From Callaeas wilsoni (lineage: Eukaryota > Chordata > Aves > Passeriformes > Callaeidae): 64,000 bases of DNA. This document shows, piece by piece, positions 13,470 to 25,442 of this stretch. Numbering within the stretch: the stretch's first letter is position 1; each line of letters begins with the position of its first letter. A model generated the notes under the pieces. That model was not told the origin of the DNA. It saw nothing but the letters and a program-made list of their open reading frames with translations, and did not search any database. The translations under genes and the position numbers were made by a program. The DNA is taken from positions 124,001 through 188,000 of the forward strand of contig VWPU01010350.1 in the NCBI GenBank assembly GCA_013398955.1, written 5' to 3'.

Positions 13470-13560
13470 CTGCAATCTGCCTAGCAAATTTAACTACTCT
13501 GTGCCTCAGCTTCCCTCTATAAAATGTTTATTAGTTACACTCTGCATGCATGCATGTAAT
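13470..13560 (+). mobile_element. Ancient MIR/CORE-SINE-like relic
   Basis: The sequence from GCAAATTTAACTACTCTGTG through CCTCAGCTTCCCTCTATAAAATG matches in order the most conserved MIR block (GGCAAGTCACTTAACCTCTCTGTGCCTCAGTTTCCCCATCTGTAAAATGG). A TTATTAGTTACACT segment follows, like the MIR continuation. Only this part is recognisable. The downstream ATGCATGCATGC run is a short simple repeat. Confidence 0.62.
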
Positions 13561-16500
13561 ATTCACAAATGTAAATAGAGTAGATGCGTATATATGCAAA
13601 TACATAGATGCAAATTATGCATTTCAGCACAACTGATGGAATTCAGTGACTGAGTGGATGTTGCTGTGCATTTTTACATGTCATGTTCGTGTGTGTTGCA
13701 AAACATGTTGGAACAAGGGAAGTTCCTGTTTGACAGGGAGGCAGACAGTCTTCACCTTGAAGATTTAATATTGGAAAAGGGCCCCAAAAATTCACAGTTT
13801 ATAGGTTTGGGATTTGAATTCAGACGTTTCTTGTCCAACTTTGGATAATTGGTTCCACTTCAGTGTAGAAGTGATGTTGTACCTGCATTTAAAATATTCT
13901 CATTCTAATTCTTGAAAATCCTCTGCTTCACAATTTTTAAAATGAACCAGTTCTTTCCTGGACACAGCACTGCACAGAGGATAGAGGGAACCACAAAATC
14001 AGGTTTACAGCCTGCTGCACCAAAATGACCATGTAGCAAAGACTAAACAGGGGTACTCAAGCTAAAGCAAACAAGCTCTGTGGACAGTGCAAATGTGACA
14101 TTTTTTGCAATTCCAGTTTGAAAAGATGGGTTATATTTTACCTTGTACTTATATTTTAAAAGGTGGAGGAGAACAAACTTCGTTTAAGAGCATGGATGTG
14201 ACAGAGGACACTAAAAAATCCCATTTGTTTGATACCATATAAGAATTTTGGTTAGCCTAAGTACCTAAATGAAGTTTCAGTTTAACAACTTTTAATTTAG
14301 CTAAATTTGATCAGCAGACTGAAAAATTATTCCCCATCCACACTCTCTAATCTGATGTCTTCACCGTGCAAAGACTGTTTGTAGAGTTCATCACTGAAAT
14401 GTTTTATCTCTCTGCTGGATCATCACCTGGCAGTGGCTGTTACAGGTTTGCTCGTCACAGGTATTTAAAATCCTGGCTCACATTCGAGAACCTGAACAAG
14501 CAGCTTGTGCTAATCAATAGTGAAACATTTCAAATACTTGTTTCTGCTCACTGTAATAGCCATGGTAGTTGTAGGAAGAAAGTCAGTCCTGACCTTTTTA
14601 ATGGATTATTCACTGTAGCAGAAGGAACAGGACAGCCTCGAAATGGGTGACCATAGATTTCACATTTGCACAATTTCACTAAAATGTAGGCATTCATTAA
14701 CTGAAGGGGAAAATGTGGGGATTTAATAGCAATAACATATATTTAAAGAACTTTTCAACATCATCTAAATCCTGGCCAAATTACTTTGAAATTCTAGAGT
14801 TTAATAGTAAAAATTTCATATGCTTCTACCCAAATTCAAAATACAACAATATAGAGAAAAATTAAGTGAACTCATACAAGACTGCAATATTAATTAATGT
14901 GCACTCTAGTATGTAAATCTATAAGTCTCCATGACTTCATACTATTTGTGCTGGAGATGGTTTGGTACTCTCATGGTAGGAATATAGTAGTATAAAATAC
15001 AAGCATTTTGAATATGATTGCTAACAAGGCAATAGCAAAACTTCAGGTGAAATACAACATCTGGGAAAATACATAGAAAGATGTAGATATAAATGCAAGT
15101 TTCAATATAATATTCCTCTGTATCTTGGAGAAAATCATGCTGATAAAACTGGAGGTAGTGGATGATGTGGGAGAATTACTCCAGGATGAGATACTAAACA
15201 AATTGGAACAACATATTTAAGCAGAAATATTCTAATTGCTTACTGCAGTTTTATGTTATTGGAAAGCGTCTGGTCATTTCAGCACCAGACTTAGCACATA
15301 AAATTTTATTGGAGGTTTTTATACAGCTGGTGTTAAAAAGGAAGAGAATTTATTGAAACCAATGAAGTATACTCCTCTGGATGGCTTTTTTCCCCCTCAT
15401 ATACACTAGTTTTACATCATTGTAATTCCTCAGATGTCAGTGGGGTTACTCTTGATTTCCACTGGGATAAAAGAAGGAAGACTCATGACCCTTCCCTTCC
15501 TGTGTTTTTATATAGTTGCAGAATTCTTGCTGTTTAAAAGCCATGATGAAAAAGAACAGTGAAAGGTTTTTGGTTTATTACTTTATTCTCACATTAAAAC
15601 ATTTTTTCACATTTTGTGGACTTTCCTGGCTTTTTGTTAAGAGGTTTGAGTATCTAAACCAGCTGATCCCATTCTTTGACTTTGAACAGAGTCCCTCCTA
15701 GAGTAAGAAAAAAATTGTAATGTGCATGTTTTAGCACCATGCTGAAAATGCAGAATAGGTCTTTCAAGCTGTGGATGGTTTAGTTGCTTGGAAAAAATTG
15801 TTATATATTTAGCTGAATTAATTTGTTTGTGCCTTAGTATCAAGCTGTGATATGAATGTAATATTTAACAACAAGCATTCAGAAACCTTGTTGGATGCTG
15901 TCATGGATGGAGTGATGCACTTCACTCCCAAGAGAGAAGTAGCAACATGTTCATTGCTTTAAAAGAGTGATTTAACAAAGTTTACTAATAAATGTGGCAG
16001 TGTTTTGACAAGGCGTAATGGCAAGGTACACTGGATTATTCACTGCATAGAGGGCAGGGTGAGACAAAACAGTCAGGGAGACCCTGCTGTTGAGTGATGA
16101 GGTTCAGAAAGGAGGTTGTTGCTTTCTAAACGCCTTCTCATTGAGGAGTTTAGGTTTAGCTGGATCCAGACTTAGTCCCAGACTTGTCCAGTTCTTTATG
16201 TCTAAAGAATTATGTGTCCACAATCAATCCTACATATTACTTAGCTAAGATTTCAAAGTTAACCATGAACAATAATCTGTTACAGCAAGGAATCTTCAGC
16301 CTCAAGGAGTAACCTTGAGAGGTGTCTCTACTTGAGGGCTGATCCTGGTGTGCATCCCACTGCTGTGCAGGGGAGATCCATGAGCCCGGGGTTGTCCGTT
16401 GTTTGTGGAGTGAGGTGATTCCCTTACAGTCGTGTTTGCATACCAGCCATGTTCCAGTCGCTGCATGCTCAACCAGCCCTCAGCTTTTCAGCAACATTTA

Positions 16501-17016
16501 TGGCCCTTAGCTACCGACTCTTCCCAGAATCCAGCTTAAGCCAGAGGCAGCCACCACCACCACTGGCAGCTGTTGCTTACACAGAAAAGGACAGGGGGAA
16601 AGCATCTCAAAAGCATCAAAGGAGAGGGGTTCCACACCCTTCTAACTCTGTCAGACCAGTGCTTCACTGTAGGGACCAGTGGATGTAAAGTAAACAAGTA
16701 TGACATCTTGCTTTATCCACAAGACTAATTTGTTCCTTTTATCTTTTCACTTCTCTGCATGTTTCTTATATTTGAAAATCAGTACTATGTGTCCTGAAAG
16801 TCTTTTCTTCAGGAGCTCAATAAAAACTTCCCTAAGTCGTGTTTTCTAGTTCTTCAGTTACTCTCGTTGAGGCACTCTGAATTCTCCATCATTCTGGAAG
16901 TACAGTCAGCAGAACTGAACGTCTTATTCTAAGTGAGAGTTTATTCTACGAGAGCAGTTCTTGAAAGCCAGAAGGGATACTCACTTTTCATGTAAATACT
17001 CATGATTACAGAACGT
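13561..17016. other. Unique noncoding sequence
   Basis: No gene or recognised repeat in 3.4 kb. The longest frame, about 94 codons at 14.37-14.65 kb, shows no domain. The area near 16.3-16.7 kb is somewhat more G+C-rich but has no CpG clustering. Confidence 0.5.
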
Positions 17017-17435
17017 AAGACCATCCCCAGGAGTCACAAGAGGCCCTTTTCCTTGTTGAACTTCACATGGTTGGTGATTGCCCAGCCCTCTCTTTTGTTG
17101 AGGTCTCTCTGCAGGACCTCTCTGCCTTCGAGGGAGTCAACAGCTCCTCCCAGTTCTGTATCATCTGTGAACTTGCTCAATGTTTTCCAGTCCTACATCC
17201 AGGTCATTTATGAAGATGTAGAAGAGCACAGGGCCAAGGATGGAGGCCTGCAGAACCCCTCCATGACAGGTGGCCAGTCTGATGTCACCCCATTCGCTAT
17301 AACCCTTTGTGCCCGACTCATGAGCCAGTTGCTCGCCCATCCCATGATGTGTTTATGCAGCAGAATTTTGGACATTCTCTCCTGAACAATCCTGTGAGAG
17401 GCAGTATTCAAATGCTGGATTCTCAGCACCCAGGA
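17017..17435 (-). mobile_element. CR1-type LINE reverse transcriptase fragment
   Basis: On the minus strand this encodes a decayed piece of the CR1-family ORF2 reverse transcriptase. Reading 5' to 3' in the element, one sees an AF..ASHRI segment like the family's KAFDTVSH, then NWLMSRAQRVIANGVTSDW (family: NWL.GR.QRV..NG..S.W). The peptide VMEGFCRP..ALCSS follows, where the family has VTSGVPQGSVLGPVLF. A frame change then leads to the catalytic motif FTDDTELGG at 17145-17171, equivalent to the family's F(A/T)DDTKLGG, and after it N-K-R-containing sequence. The two catalytic aspartates are still legible but the frame is broken by shifts and stops, so the copy is inactive. Both element ends are missing. 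It borders a C10 tract at 17453. Confidence 0.88.
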
Positions 17436-20217
17436 AAAGACAAGACTTATTTCCCCCCCCCCGCTCACATAATGTCATGAAAAGGAATAGTGGTAACAGT
17501 TTGGCTTTATATGCACTTCTGGAATTCCAGATTATCATATTCATCAGATTAATATTCCATATTTATAGATCTATCAAGGAAACAATCAACAGTGGGGAAG
17601 CCCAGACTTCACCATACTGAGTGCTGCATTAGCAGCTTGCCAAGAGCCTAAGGCCTGCACAGAATTTGCATATTATATGTACACTATATGTTTAATCAAA
17701 CAAACATGCATAACTATATTTTCTTCTGCTGCTTGCTGCTTTCCTGACAGCTGAAAGGTAACTGTTAGAGTTCCCCAGCTTTTTTCATCCCCTTCCCTGC
17801 GTTGCATGTACAAGCTCTCAAAACTAAAGGTACAGTTTGGAGGATGGGGGGAGGCAAATGCTGATGTTCTGAGCACTGTCTGAGATGGAAAACTCAGATC
17901 CTATTGCCCAGTGTAAACTTGGTGACTTTGACAGTTCAGCTGACCCGCCTGTAAAAATGTGAAAGGTATTTGTTTCATGTGGCTATCTTGGGCGAAATTA
18001 ACCCAACAATGTGTGTAGTTTTAAAATGATATGTATTGATTAAAATGGCAAATTGTGCTGGGTTTGTTAATCCTGGATTTTGTGCCTCCTCGTGTTGTCA
18101 AAATCATTTCTGCCTTTGATTCTCCTGCTATCCTCAATGAATTTGCTGCCCTTTAAGATGCAATGTGACACTAAAATGGCAGCTTAAGTAACAGAGCATT
18201 TGAAAGGAGGAAAAGTGGGATCCAAGAGCAGTTCATCTAAACTGCCCTGGACACATACTCTCAGAGTGGATAAATCGTTCTGTGGAGATGTCTGGCTTTC
18301 TCTACCATCATTACAAAGCTGGGTTACAATACTAGATTGGACAGGTGGATTAGATGTGTAAAAACCGCTTCTGACTTGGGAAGTCTCTGGGCTAGAAGCA
18401 GCTGGCAGCTGACCGCACACTGGTTTATTTCCTTGCAGTGATTCCTATTAGGAATCCATTTTTGGCCATTGAGAAGTTGCTGCGCTAGGCAGAACGTCTT
18501 TAGTCCTTATTAACTTTTAGATGGCAGAAATTTGCGGATACAATCTGGACATTTAGCTGGGAATACCGAAGAAGTGAACTGAAGTTTCAGCCAAACTAGT
18601 TCTACCAGGAACCAATCCTTTTTCTTGACTGATATTTCACTGGAATGCCTTGGATGAGAAGAGAAAAATAATATTTAAGACTCATGTGCCAAAAGGCTTG
18701 TACTTGCTAAGTTCAAATCTACTTGGAAGTGATTTGCATCTCATCAAATTCTTCTGCATCGTGTGAAGAAGATGTACTAAGTGGGCTATGTATAACAGCT
18801 CGTGTGACTTTGTATGTACTGCACATTGAAACAGCAGTCCTTGACTACTATTCTACAAAATTTCCATCTTTTTCAGGGAAAATTCCATCTTTAACCAGTT
18901 TGTTTTTTTTTTTTTACTCAAGTGACACTCCTTACTCTCACATTTAAATAACCAGAAACTATATTTCTAATTATGTGCAAAAGTCAGCCATGTACAATGA
19001 CACAATTCACAAATCAGCATCACTGCACAGCATTGTGGTGCTGCTCGTTTTGATGTTGCATTATGGTCGGGAAACCTACCCACACATCTGACTGTCCTCT
19101 GTGAAGAGAAAAATACTTCATGAGCTCTGCTCCTGAGCATGTTGCCTGATCAAATTTAATCACAACCGTGACCCTGTGCTCCTGCTCCTGTCTCCCATTA
19201 GCACTCCCTCATTTCAGACTGCCAGGACATATTCTTAGTAATGATCTTCCTTGAAAGGTGTGTGGTATGCAGCATCATTACTTCCCTAATAATACCATGT
19301 TTTTCTGTAACGCGCCTGTCTGCATGCAAGTCTTTGCCCATTTATTTCTCTTCAGCACTGTATTTGCTGTTAGCAGCAACCTTCCTTCTTCCATGTGGCC
19401 AGTATTTCCCTCTGCTCTCCATTACTTGGTATTAATCCCTGATGGTCTGGCAGTGAATGCTTAAAATTTACCTTATGAATGCTGTGTGTGTAGATGTATT
19501 CATACCCCCTACTGCTCTGCCTACAAGACATCAACTTCCCCTCCTTCCTCCCAGTGTCCTGCGGTCAAGAGCATCAAACAGAACAAAAATGCAAATGTGG
19601 CTTCTGCAGTGCATTTGCATTTGCACTCTGCTCTGGTCAGCAGAGCTGAGGGCTGGCAGAGAAATCTGGCTGGGTCTGAACAAAGCTCTCAGCTGTCATC
19701 AATACCTGTGGATATTGATGAACAAGTTACTTGTGCTAGTCAAGGGCATTTTTAGAGGAGTTTGTGTGCTGTGGAAAGAGTTTAGCACTATGGGTAAGTT
19801 CAGAAGTGCAACACTTAGTCACCGTTAAATGTACTGAGGCCTGAGGAGTTCAGCAATAACTGCAGGAAGGAGGTTATTGAATAATCCCTTTTTTCACCCC
19901 TCACATGCAAATAGGCTTAAATGAGATCGATCTGGGACAATCCCTCTACTCAAATAGTGTCATCTGTGTCAGCCACAACCAAGCAGGGGTCTGAGAGAGG
20001 ACAAGTGAAGAATGACCACAGCCCAGGCATTGCCTTCCCCAGCCCAGGTGCATCTGAGCAGCAGGGCAGGGTTCTGATAAGGTCTCCTGGCACTCTCGGC
20101 AAGGCAGGCTGAGGATCCCAGCTGCAGGTCCATTTGGGAACTTCTCCACTCAGGAGCAGCAGGAGATGGGCCAAAGGCAGAACTGGAGAAAGGGCTGCAA
20201 CACTGGTGTGACTGGTT
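17436..20217. other. Unique noncoding sequence
   Basis: It begins with a C10 homopolymer (17453-17462) next to the CR1 fragment and includes a T14-like run near 18.9 kb. No gene is recognised. The part after about 19.92 kb is more G+C-rich and leads into a tandem duplication. Confidence 0.5.
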
Positions 20218-20446
20218 CATCCAGGAGGCAGTGCCAGAGACATGACTGGAGGTGAGTGCACTTCACATATAGCCAGGATGGCTCTGGGCAAAGGATGGGG
20301 TAGGGCTCCCAGGTTGGGCNCCATCCAGGAGACAGAACCAGGACTGTTTAAACCTACAGTGCAGATCAGGCAAGAGCCAGGATGCAGATTAAACACATCT
20401 CCAGAGCCCCTGGGCAAAGGGTGGGGTAGGGCTCCCAGGTTGGGCT
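20218..20446. repeat. Two-copy imperfect tandem duplication (about 104-126 bp unit)
   Basis: A left block CATCCAGGAG(G/A)CAG occurs at 20218 and 20322. A 36-bp right block beginning CTGGGCAAAGG(A/G)TGGGG and ending CCAGGTTGGGC occurs at 20284-20319 and 20410-20445, with a single mismatch. The middle parts differ by a roughly 22-bp indel, so the copies are old or diverged by rearrangement. A single undetermined base (N, 20320) sits exactly at the unit junction. This may be a short minisatellite. Confidence 0.85.
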
Positions 20447-23400
20447 GGTCAGGAAAATAAAGAGCCATAGCCACATTCATGGTGCTCATTCTGTTACTGC
20501 AAACTCTCTGGAACATAGAAATGCCATAAACAGACCTCAACCAATTTGCTTTTCATCATTTTTGCCCTTTTCTGGCCTTAGGACATCTCAGTCAACTCTT
20601 TAGTTTCGTACTCTGCATAATGTGGCTAATCTGGACACTTAGATTGCTCCCACCTGCCTACCACTCCATTAGCATAATCCTGTTGTCTTCAGGTCTATGA
20701 TTCTTCAGAAGACCATGATAAGGACCCCAGTACATGTGACACTGCTCCCTTGTTCACTTCAATGTGCGTTATATAAGCAGATTGCTTTTGGCAGCAGGTT
20801 AGCCTGCTTTCTAGAGCAAAACAAAAAACAGCTCTTCACATGAATCTGGGGAAACCTTTCCTTTCACTAAGCCATATTTAGGATTTTGTGTCAGAGTCAT
20901 TCGCTATTCTAAAAAATTGGTGATGCATGTAGTTATTAAATGGTTCTCCCTCTTTTTTTTTGCCTCTTGTCTTTAATGGTCAACGTGCAGGAGATGAGAA
21001 TAAACCCTTGACTTCAACTGCTGGTATATTTGTTTCAGAGCAAAGCATTTGTGTAGACAAGGAAAACCACATTCTGTCTCAATGGAACTTGTTCTTGCTT
21101 AGAAATAAGGATAGGCCTATCGGCCTGAATCATCTCAAAGGCTTACTGAGCTGCAAGCACACTGGTAGCTGAAATGCAAATGAGCTCAAAGCACACACTG
21201 GCCTAAGAACCGTGTCCATTATCAATTGCCATTTTGTCATCTTAATGTTAGTGAGGCGTATTGAATAATTTATCTTGCCGCTTTCTTTCTTTGCCAGTAG
21301 AGACCTTCCATTGCATCCTTCCCTTGTGGCCCCTGAGGACATGCTCTGTCTGTTCTGATACTGTGCTGAGGCAAGACCACATTACCCACCAGTTTACCAG
21401 GCAGCTTAATTTATCGTGGAAGGAATTCAGTTACACAGTCAAGAAGTGAATTTCTGTGTTGTCCCTGCGTGAGCTCTGTGTGGACTGTCAGGGCACTGGA
21501 ACTTGTAATTCCCCAAAAAACTCAACACCAAAATACAGACTTCATCTTTTCCTTCTCAAAGTGAGGGGAAGAATTTTATTGCAGTTTGTTGGTGTATTTT
21601 TTTCTAATTTTACATCTATGATGCTTTATTTGTTCAAAGGTACAGAGAAGCCTGTTCTGCATAAGATTTGGGGGGAAAGTAAAATTTAATGCAGAGAAAT
21701 GTAGAAGTTCTAACTGTTTATTTTAAAAGCTTGCAAAACTGTGTTTCAGAAAACAAGCAGCATTTCCATGAAGAACAGCTCCATTGTGGCTGAGGTCAGG
21801 AGGTCCTGACCATTGTCTTTTGGAACCAGATAAAGTTCAATTTTCTTCTGAGTTTTTCCAAAGTTCTCACTAATGAACATCTCCTGTAAAGTTCCTTGCA
21901 ACACACAGCATAATTATTTACCTTTTATTTCCTTACTTCTAAAGGAAACCTAGCTGTTAGTAGGACCATAAACCAATTACCAGTGCATTTTCTTCATTGC
22001 TGAATCGTTATTCATAGATCATATTGCAGTAACTGAGGATCAAGTTCTAGTGAATTCACCTTCTGTCTCTCCATCAACATTAAACAATTCTACAAACCAA
22101 GTAAATTTTTATAGGCTTTCTGAGGGAGAAATATTCCAAGACAAATACTCGTATTTTCCTCATGCTTTAGTATAACATGTTACAGTGAAGTTGAAATGTC
22201 AGTGACTTGTTTGTGGACAAAAATAAAATATACTGCATGTTTAAAGGGGGACAAACTTGCTATTCAAAAGGCAGCTGCGATCAGTATATCTCCCTCAATA
22301 TCAAGCCTGGCACATCAGCCTAATCTGAATTTTATGTCTAACTCAGTATTAGAAACTGAGCAACTTAGTTTGTAAAAAATTGAAAAGTTGGAAAGACAAA
22401 AGATATTCTTCTGTGTTGTTTATAAAAAGTCAGATTTGTCATTGCTTTGTGTCTTTGGCAGTGTTTTTCACATATGAAAAATTAAGCAGCAGTAGTTTAT
22501 AATACTTACAAGAATGACAAAAAAATGCAACACAATAGACAGTCAAATTCCAAATGCATATTGAAGAAACCTGGTGATATATCTCTGTCATCTTTCAGGA
22601 ATATTAGATGTTAGGAGGTTTATTGCTTGAAATAGTCATCAGTTTCTGTCATTAGGCCCCCTGGATCTTTCTTTTTCTCACTTTTCTAAGCTCTCTCCCT
22701 ACTACCACACACACACAGAACTCCTGTAAGGCCTTTTAGCTTTGCCCATGGCCAGCCCTGGAGCTCTGTCAGAGCCAGGCCAGGTTTTTACCAGGTGGGA
22801 GTTTGTCCTAATTGCCCTTTTGGCCACTTTTGGGACCATTCAGTTTCAGCCAATTCAACTGGGAGACAACTGCTTAACACTGAGTGTTGTGCATTTTCTC
22901 CCCTTCAAATGCCCAGATCCTCCAGCATTCCCTGATGGTGCCAGGGAACAATCCATTGTATCCAGAGAGGAGGTCAAGCCAGCAGTAATAAAATGCTATA
23001 ACCAGATGAACAGCCACAATTCCAATGGATTAAATGCAAAATGGGCAATTGTCTGTTTTCCTCTGAGGCAGACATTAAGGATATCAAGAACCTGTGTTGC
23101 TAGAAGATGGAATCTAAGTAAATATCAAACATATTGTTCTGCTCCTGCCCCTAGCAGAGCACAGTAAATTCACTTACCCAGTACTAGGCAGGAGGAGTCC
23201 GTGGAAACCCAAAGAATCCACATGATAAAATCTCAGGGGACAGGAATTTTAAAGGAATCCAAAACAACAACAAAAACTTCTGAGAAGTTCTAAATATCAA
23301 TGGTTCTCATGGTAGATACTTGAAGTGCACTCAATTAAAGCACATCCGTGAATTGGCAGTGGAAAAATCCGACTCCAGCAGCAGGGATGAGTTGCAGCTG

Positions 23401-23609
23401 CAGCTGATAGTGAGGGATGCGAATACAGAGAGCACTTACGTGATGAAGGCAAGACCGGCAATCAGTTGTGTGCTTCAAAGCAATAAAGCACAATCAGTGA
23501 GGCAACAGGGCCCCATTGTTGGCTCTGGCTTTCTGTTGGAAGGACTTGCACAGGGGAAGGGCCCTGTAGCAGAGCAGCCTTGCCCTCAAGCCCTTCATTT
23601 CTTCTGTGT
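20447..23609. other. Unique noncoding sequence with one 141-codon open frame
   Basis: No recognised gene or dispersed repeat. A + strand frame at 22742-23167 is open for 141 codons, rich in P/A/S at its start and without recognisable domain. I would not call it a gene: frames of this length are expected a few times by chance in 64 kb. A short AC run occurs near 22.71 kb. Confidence 0.5.
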
Positions 23610-24012
23610 CCTTCCTTCCTTCCTTCCTTCCTTCCTTCCTTCCTTCCTTCCTTCCTTCCTTCCTTCCTTCCTTCCTTCCTTCCTTCCTTCCTTCCTTCCT
23701 TCCTTCCTTCCTTCCTTCCTTCCTTCCTTCCTTCCTTCCTTCCTTCCTTCCTTCCTTCCTNNNNNNNNNNNNNNNNNNNNNNNNNNNNNNNNNNNNNNNN
23801 NNNNNNNNNNNNNNNNNNNNNNNNNNNNNNNNNNNNNNNNNNNNNNNNNNNNNNNNNNNNNNNNNNNNNNNNNNNNNNNNNNNNNNNNNNNNNNNCCTTC
23901 CTCCCTTCCTCCCTTCCTCCCTTCCTCCCTTCCTCCCTTCCTCCCTTCCTCCCTTCCTCCCTTCCTCCCTTCCTCCCTTCCTCCCTTCCTTCCTCCCTCC
24001 CTCCCTCCCTTG
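23610..24012. repeat. Polypyrimidine microsatellite: CCTT changing to CCTTCCTC
   Basis: About 150 bp of near-perfect CCTT tetranucleotide repeat (23610-23760) is followed by a run of N, then about 95 bp of the octamer CCTTCCTC (from 23896), then CCTT and CCCT units to about 24012. The repeat unit differs on the two sides of the gap, so the unit change lies inside unsequenced DNA. Long frames across it (poly Leu-Pro-Ser-Phe) are meaningless. Confidence 0.97.
23761..23895. other. Assembly gap (135 N)
   Basis: 135 consecutive undetermined bases interrupt the microsatellite. True length is unknown; gap sizes within simple repeats are usually estimates. Confidence 0.99.
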
Positions 24013-25005
24013 CTTTCCTTGCCCTTTTGCTGTGTAGCTGAGATTTCCTCATTAGGGGGCAGTTCTTCAGCGTGGTTAAAATGCTCAGAGTTGACTTACC
24101 TTGCTGATATTTTGTTTTGCCCTCACACCAGCAGTTCAGGTCACAGAAGTGTCTCACTGCAGGGGTGGCTGGCAGCCAATAGAGCAGATGCAGCTCTCCA
24201 GCCTGCAGTGGCATCATGCTCCTTGGGTGCACTATGCAGTGGCCACATGAGCATGCAGTGAAGCAGAAGACACGAGTGCACTTTTCGTAGGTCTTGGTAT
24301 GCATGGGTTGAACAATGCAAAGATCATTGTTCCATTCTATTAAGAAGAAAATGTTCTCTTTTTTCCTTCTCCAATCGCCAGTTTTTCTACCAAAACTCTC
24401 TTCACCATCCCCGACATTCTCTCACTGTGGACAACTTGATATTCTTGGGGAACCATGGCTCTTTTCAGCTCATCTAGCTTTTCAGAATAGTACAATTCTG
24501 TCCCTAATAAAATTGCATAATTTTAATTTCTAAAGCCCTTGAAATGTGTCTTTTCTTTTACCAAAAGACCCATCATTTAGAAGTTCCTTAGAATCACACT
24601 TTTTAATGAGTCTCCTGTCCCAGGCAACCATGACTACCTGACTGGTACCAACCTTAAAGCTTTGACAGGTTTACATTATTCCTAATTTCATTTTTGAAGC
24701 ACATAGAGGCATCCCAAACATTTACAGAAAAATAATTCTTTGCTAGCTCCTAAACTGAGCATCTCACTGAACAATTTAAACATGGGTAGCAATATAAAGA
24801 ACGACTTGACAGGGAAAGAAAGAGCACTTAACAACCTGGCAAATGGTTGCAAGAAGTTGAAATCATGAAGATGAAAGCATGGTCCTTAATATAGGGTCTG
24901 TGCAGTAACCTGAATTGTGGTTCTGCTCTCACTGAAATCAATGGCAAAACTTCACAGTCTTTAATTACAGCAGGGTGCAATGTGAGGGAAAAAAGGCAGG
25001 CATTA
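24013..25005. other. Unique noncoding sequence
   Basis: No gene or repeat recognised between the microsatellite and the next CR1 copy. Confidence 0.5.
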
Positions 25006-25442
25006 CTCATAGAACTGTAGAATATCCTGAGCTGGAAGGCACTCTCAAGGATCTTTGAGTCCAGCTCCTGCCCTGCACAGCACCATCCCCCAGAGTCACA
25101 CCCTGAGCCTGAGAGCATTGTCCAAACACTCCCTGAGCTCTGTCAGGCTGGAGTTGTGACCACTGCCCTGGGAGCCTGTTCCAGTGCCCAGCCACCCTCT
25201 GGTGGTTGGACATATATCCAGCTACCTGATATTTCCTAAGTGGTTATTGTCCTAAGTGGATATTGCCCTAATATCCAACCTCCAGCCGTTTCCTTGAGTC
25301 CTGTCACAGAGCAGACATCAGAGCTGCCCCTGTGCTGCCCCTTGGGAGGGTGTTGAAGGCCAAGATGAGGTCTGGCCTCGGTCTCCTCCAGGCTTGGCCA
25401 CTCCTCATTCAGCTTCCCCTGCAGACCCTTCACCATCTGCTA
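25006..25442 (-). mobile_element. CR1 LINE, longer 3' fragment, divergent subfamily
   Basis: On the + strand it starts with the reversed CR1 terminus (ACTCATAGAACTGTAGAATA), then TCCTGAGCTGGAAGGCACTC and GAGTCCAGCTCCTGCCCTGC, and then a block about CCCTGGGAGCCTGTTCCAGTG. It ends in a CCTCCAGGCTTGGCCACTCC / CCTGCAGACCCTTC region. It has a different leader (ATCCTGAG..GGAAGG) from the GGTTTGGGTTGGAAGG copies elsewhere in the window, so it belongs to another CR1 subfamily. It is 3'-complete, 5'-truncated and about 435 bp. An internal 16-bp tandem duplication marks later change. Confidence 0.88.
25234..25265. repeat. 16-bp tandem duplication inside CR1
   Basis: TCCTAAGTGG(T/A)TATTG is present twice in tandem (25234-25249, 25250-25265) with one difference, inside the CR1 copy. 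Confidence 0.9.

Noticed and set aside
23320..24304. Frames of 280-313 codons on both strands
   Set aside because: They run through a CCTT microsatellite and an N gap; both are low-complexity artefacts.
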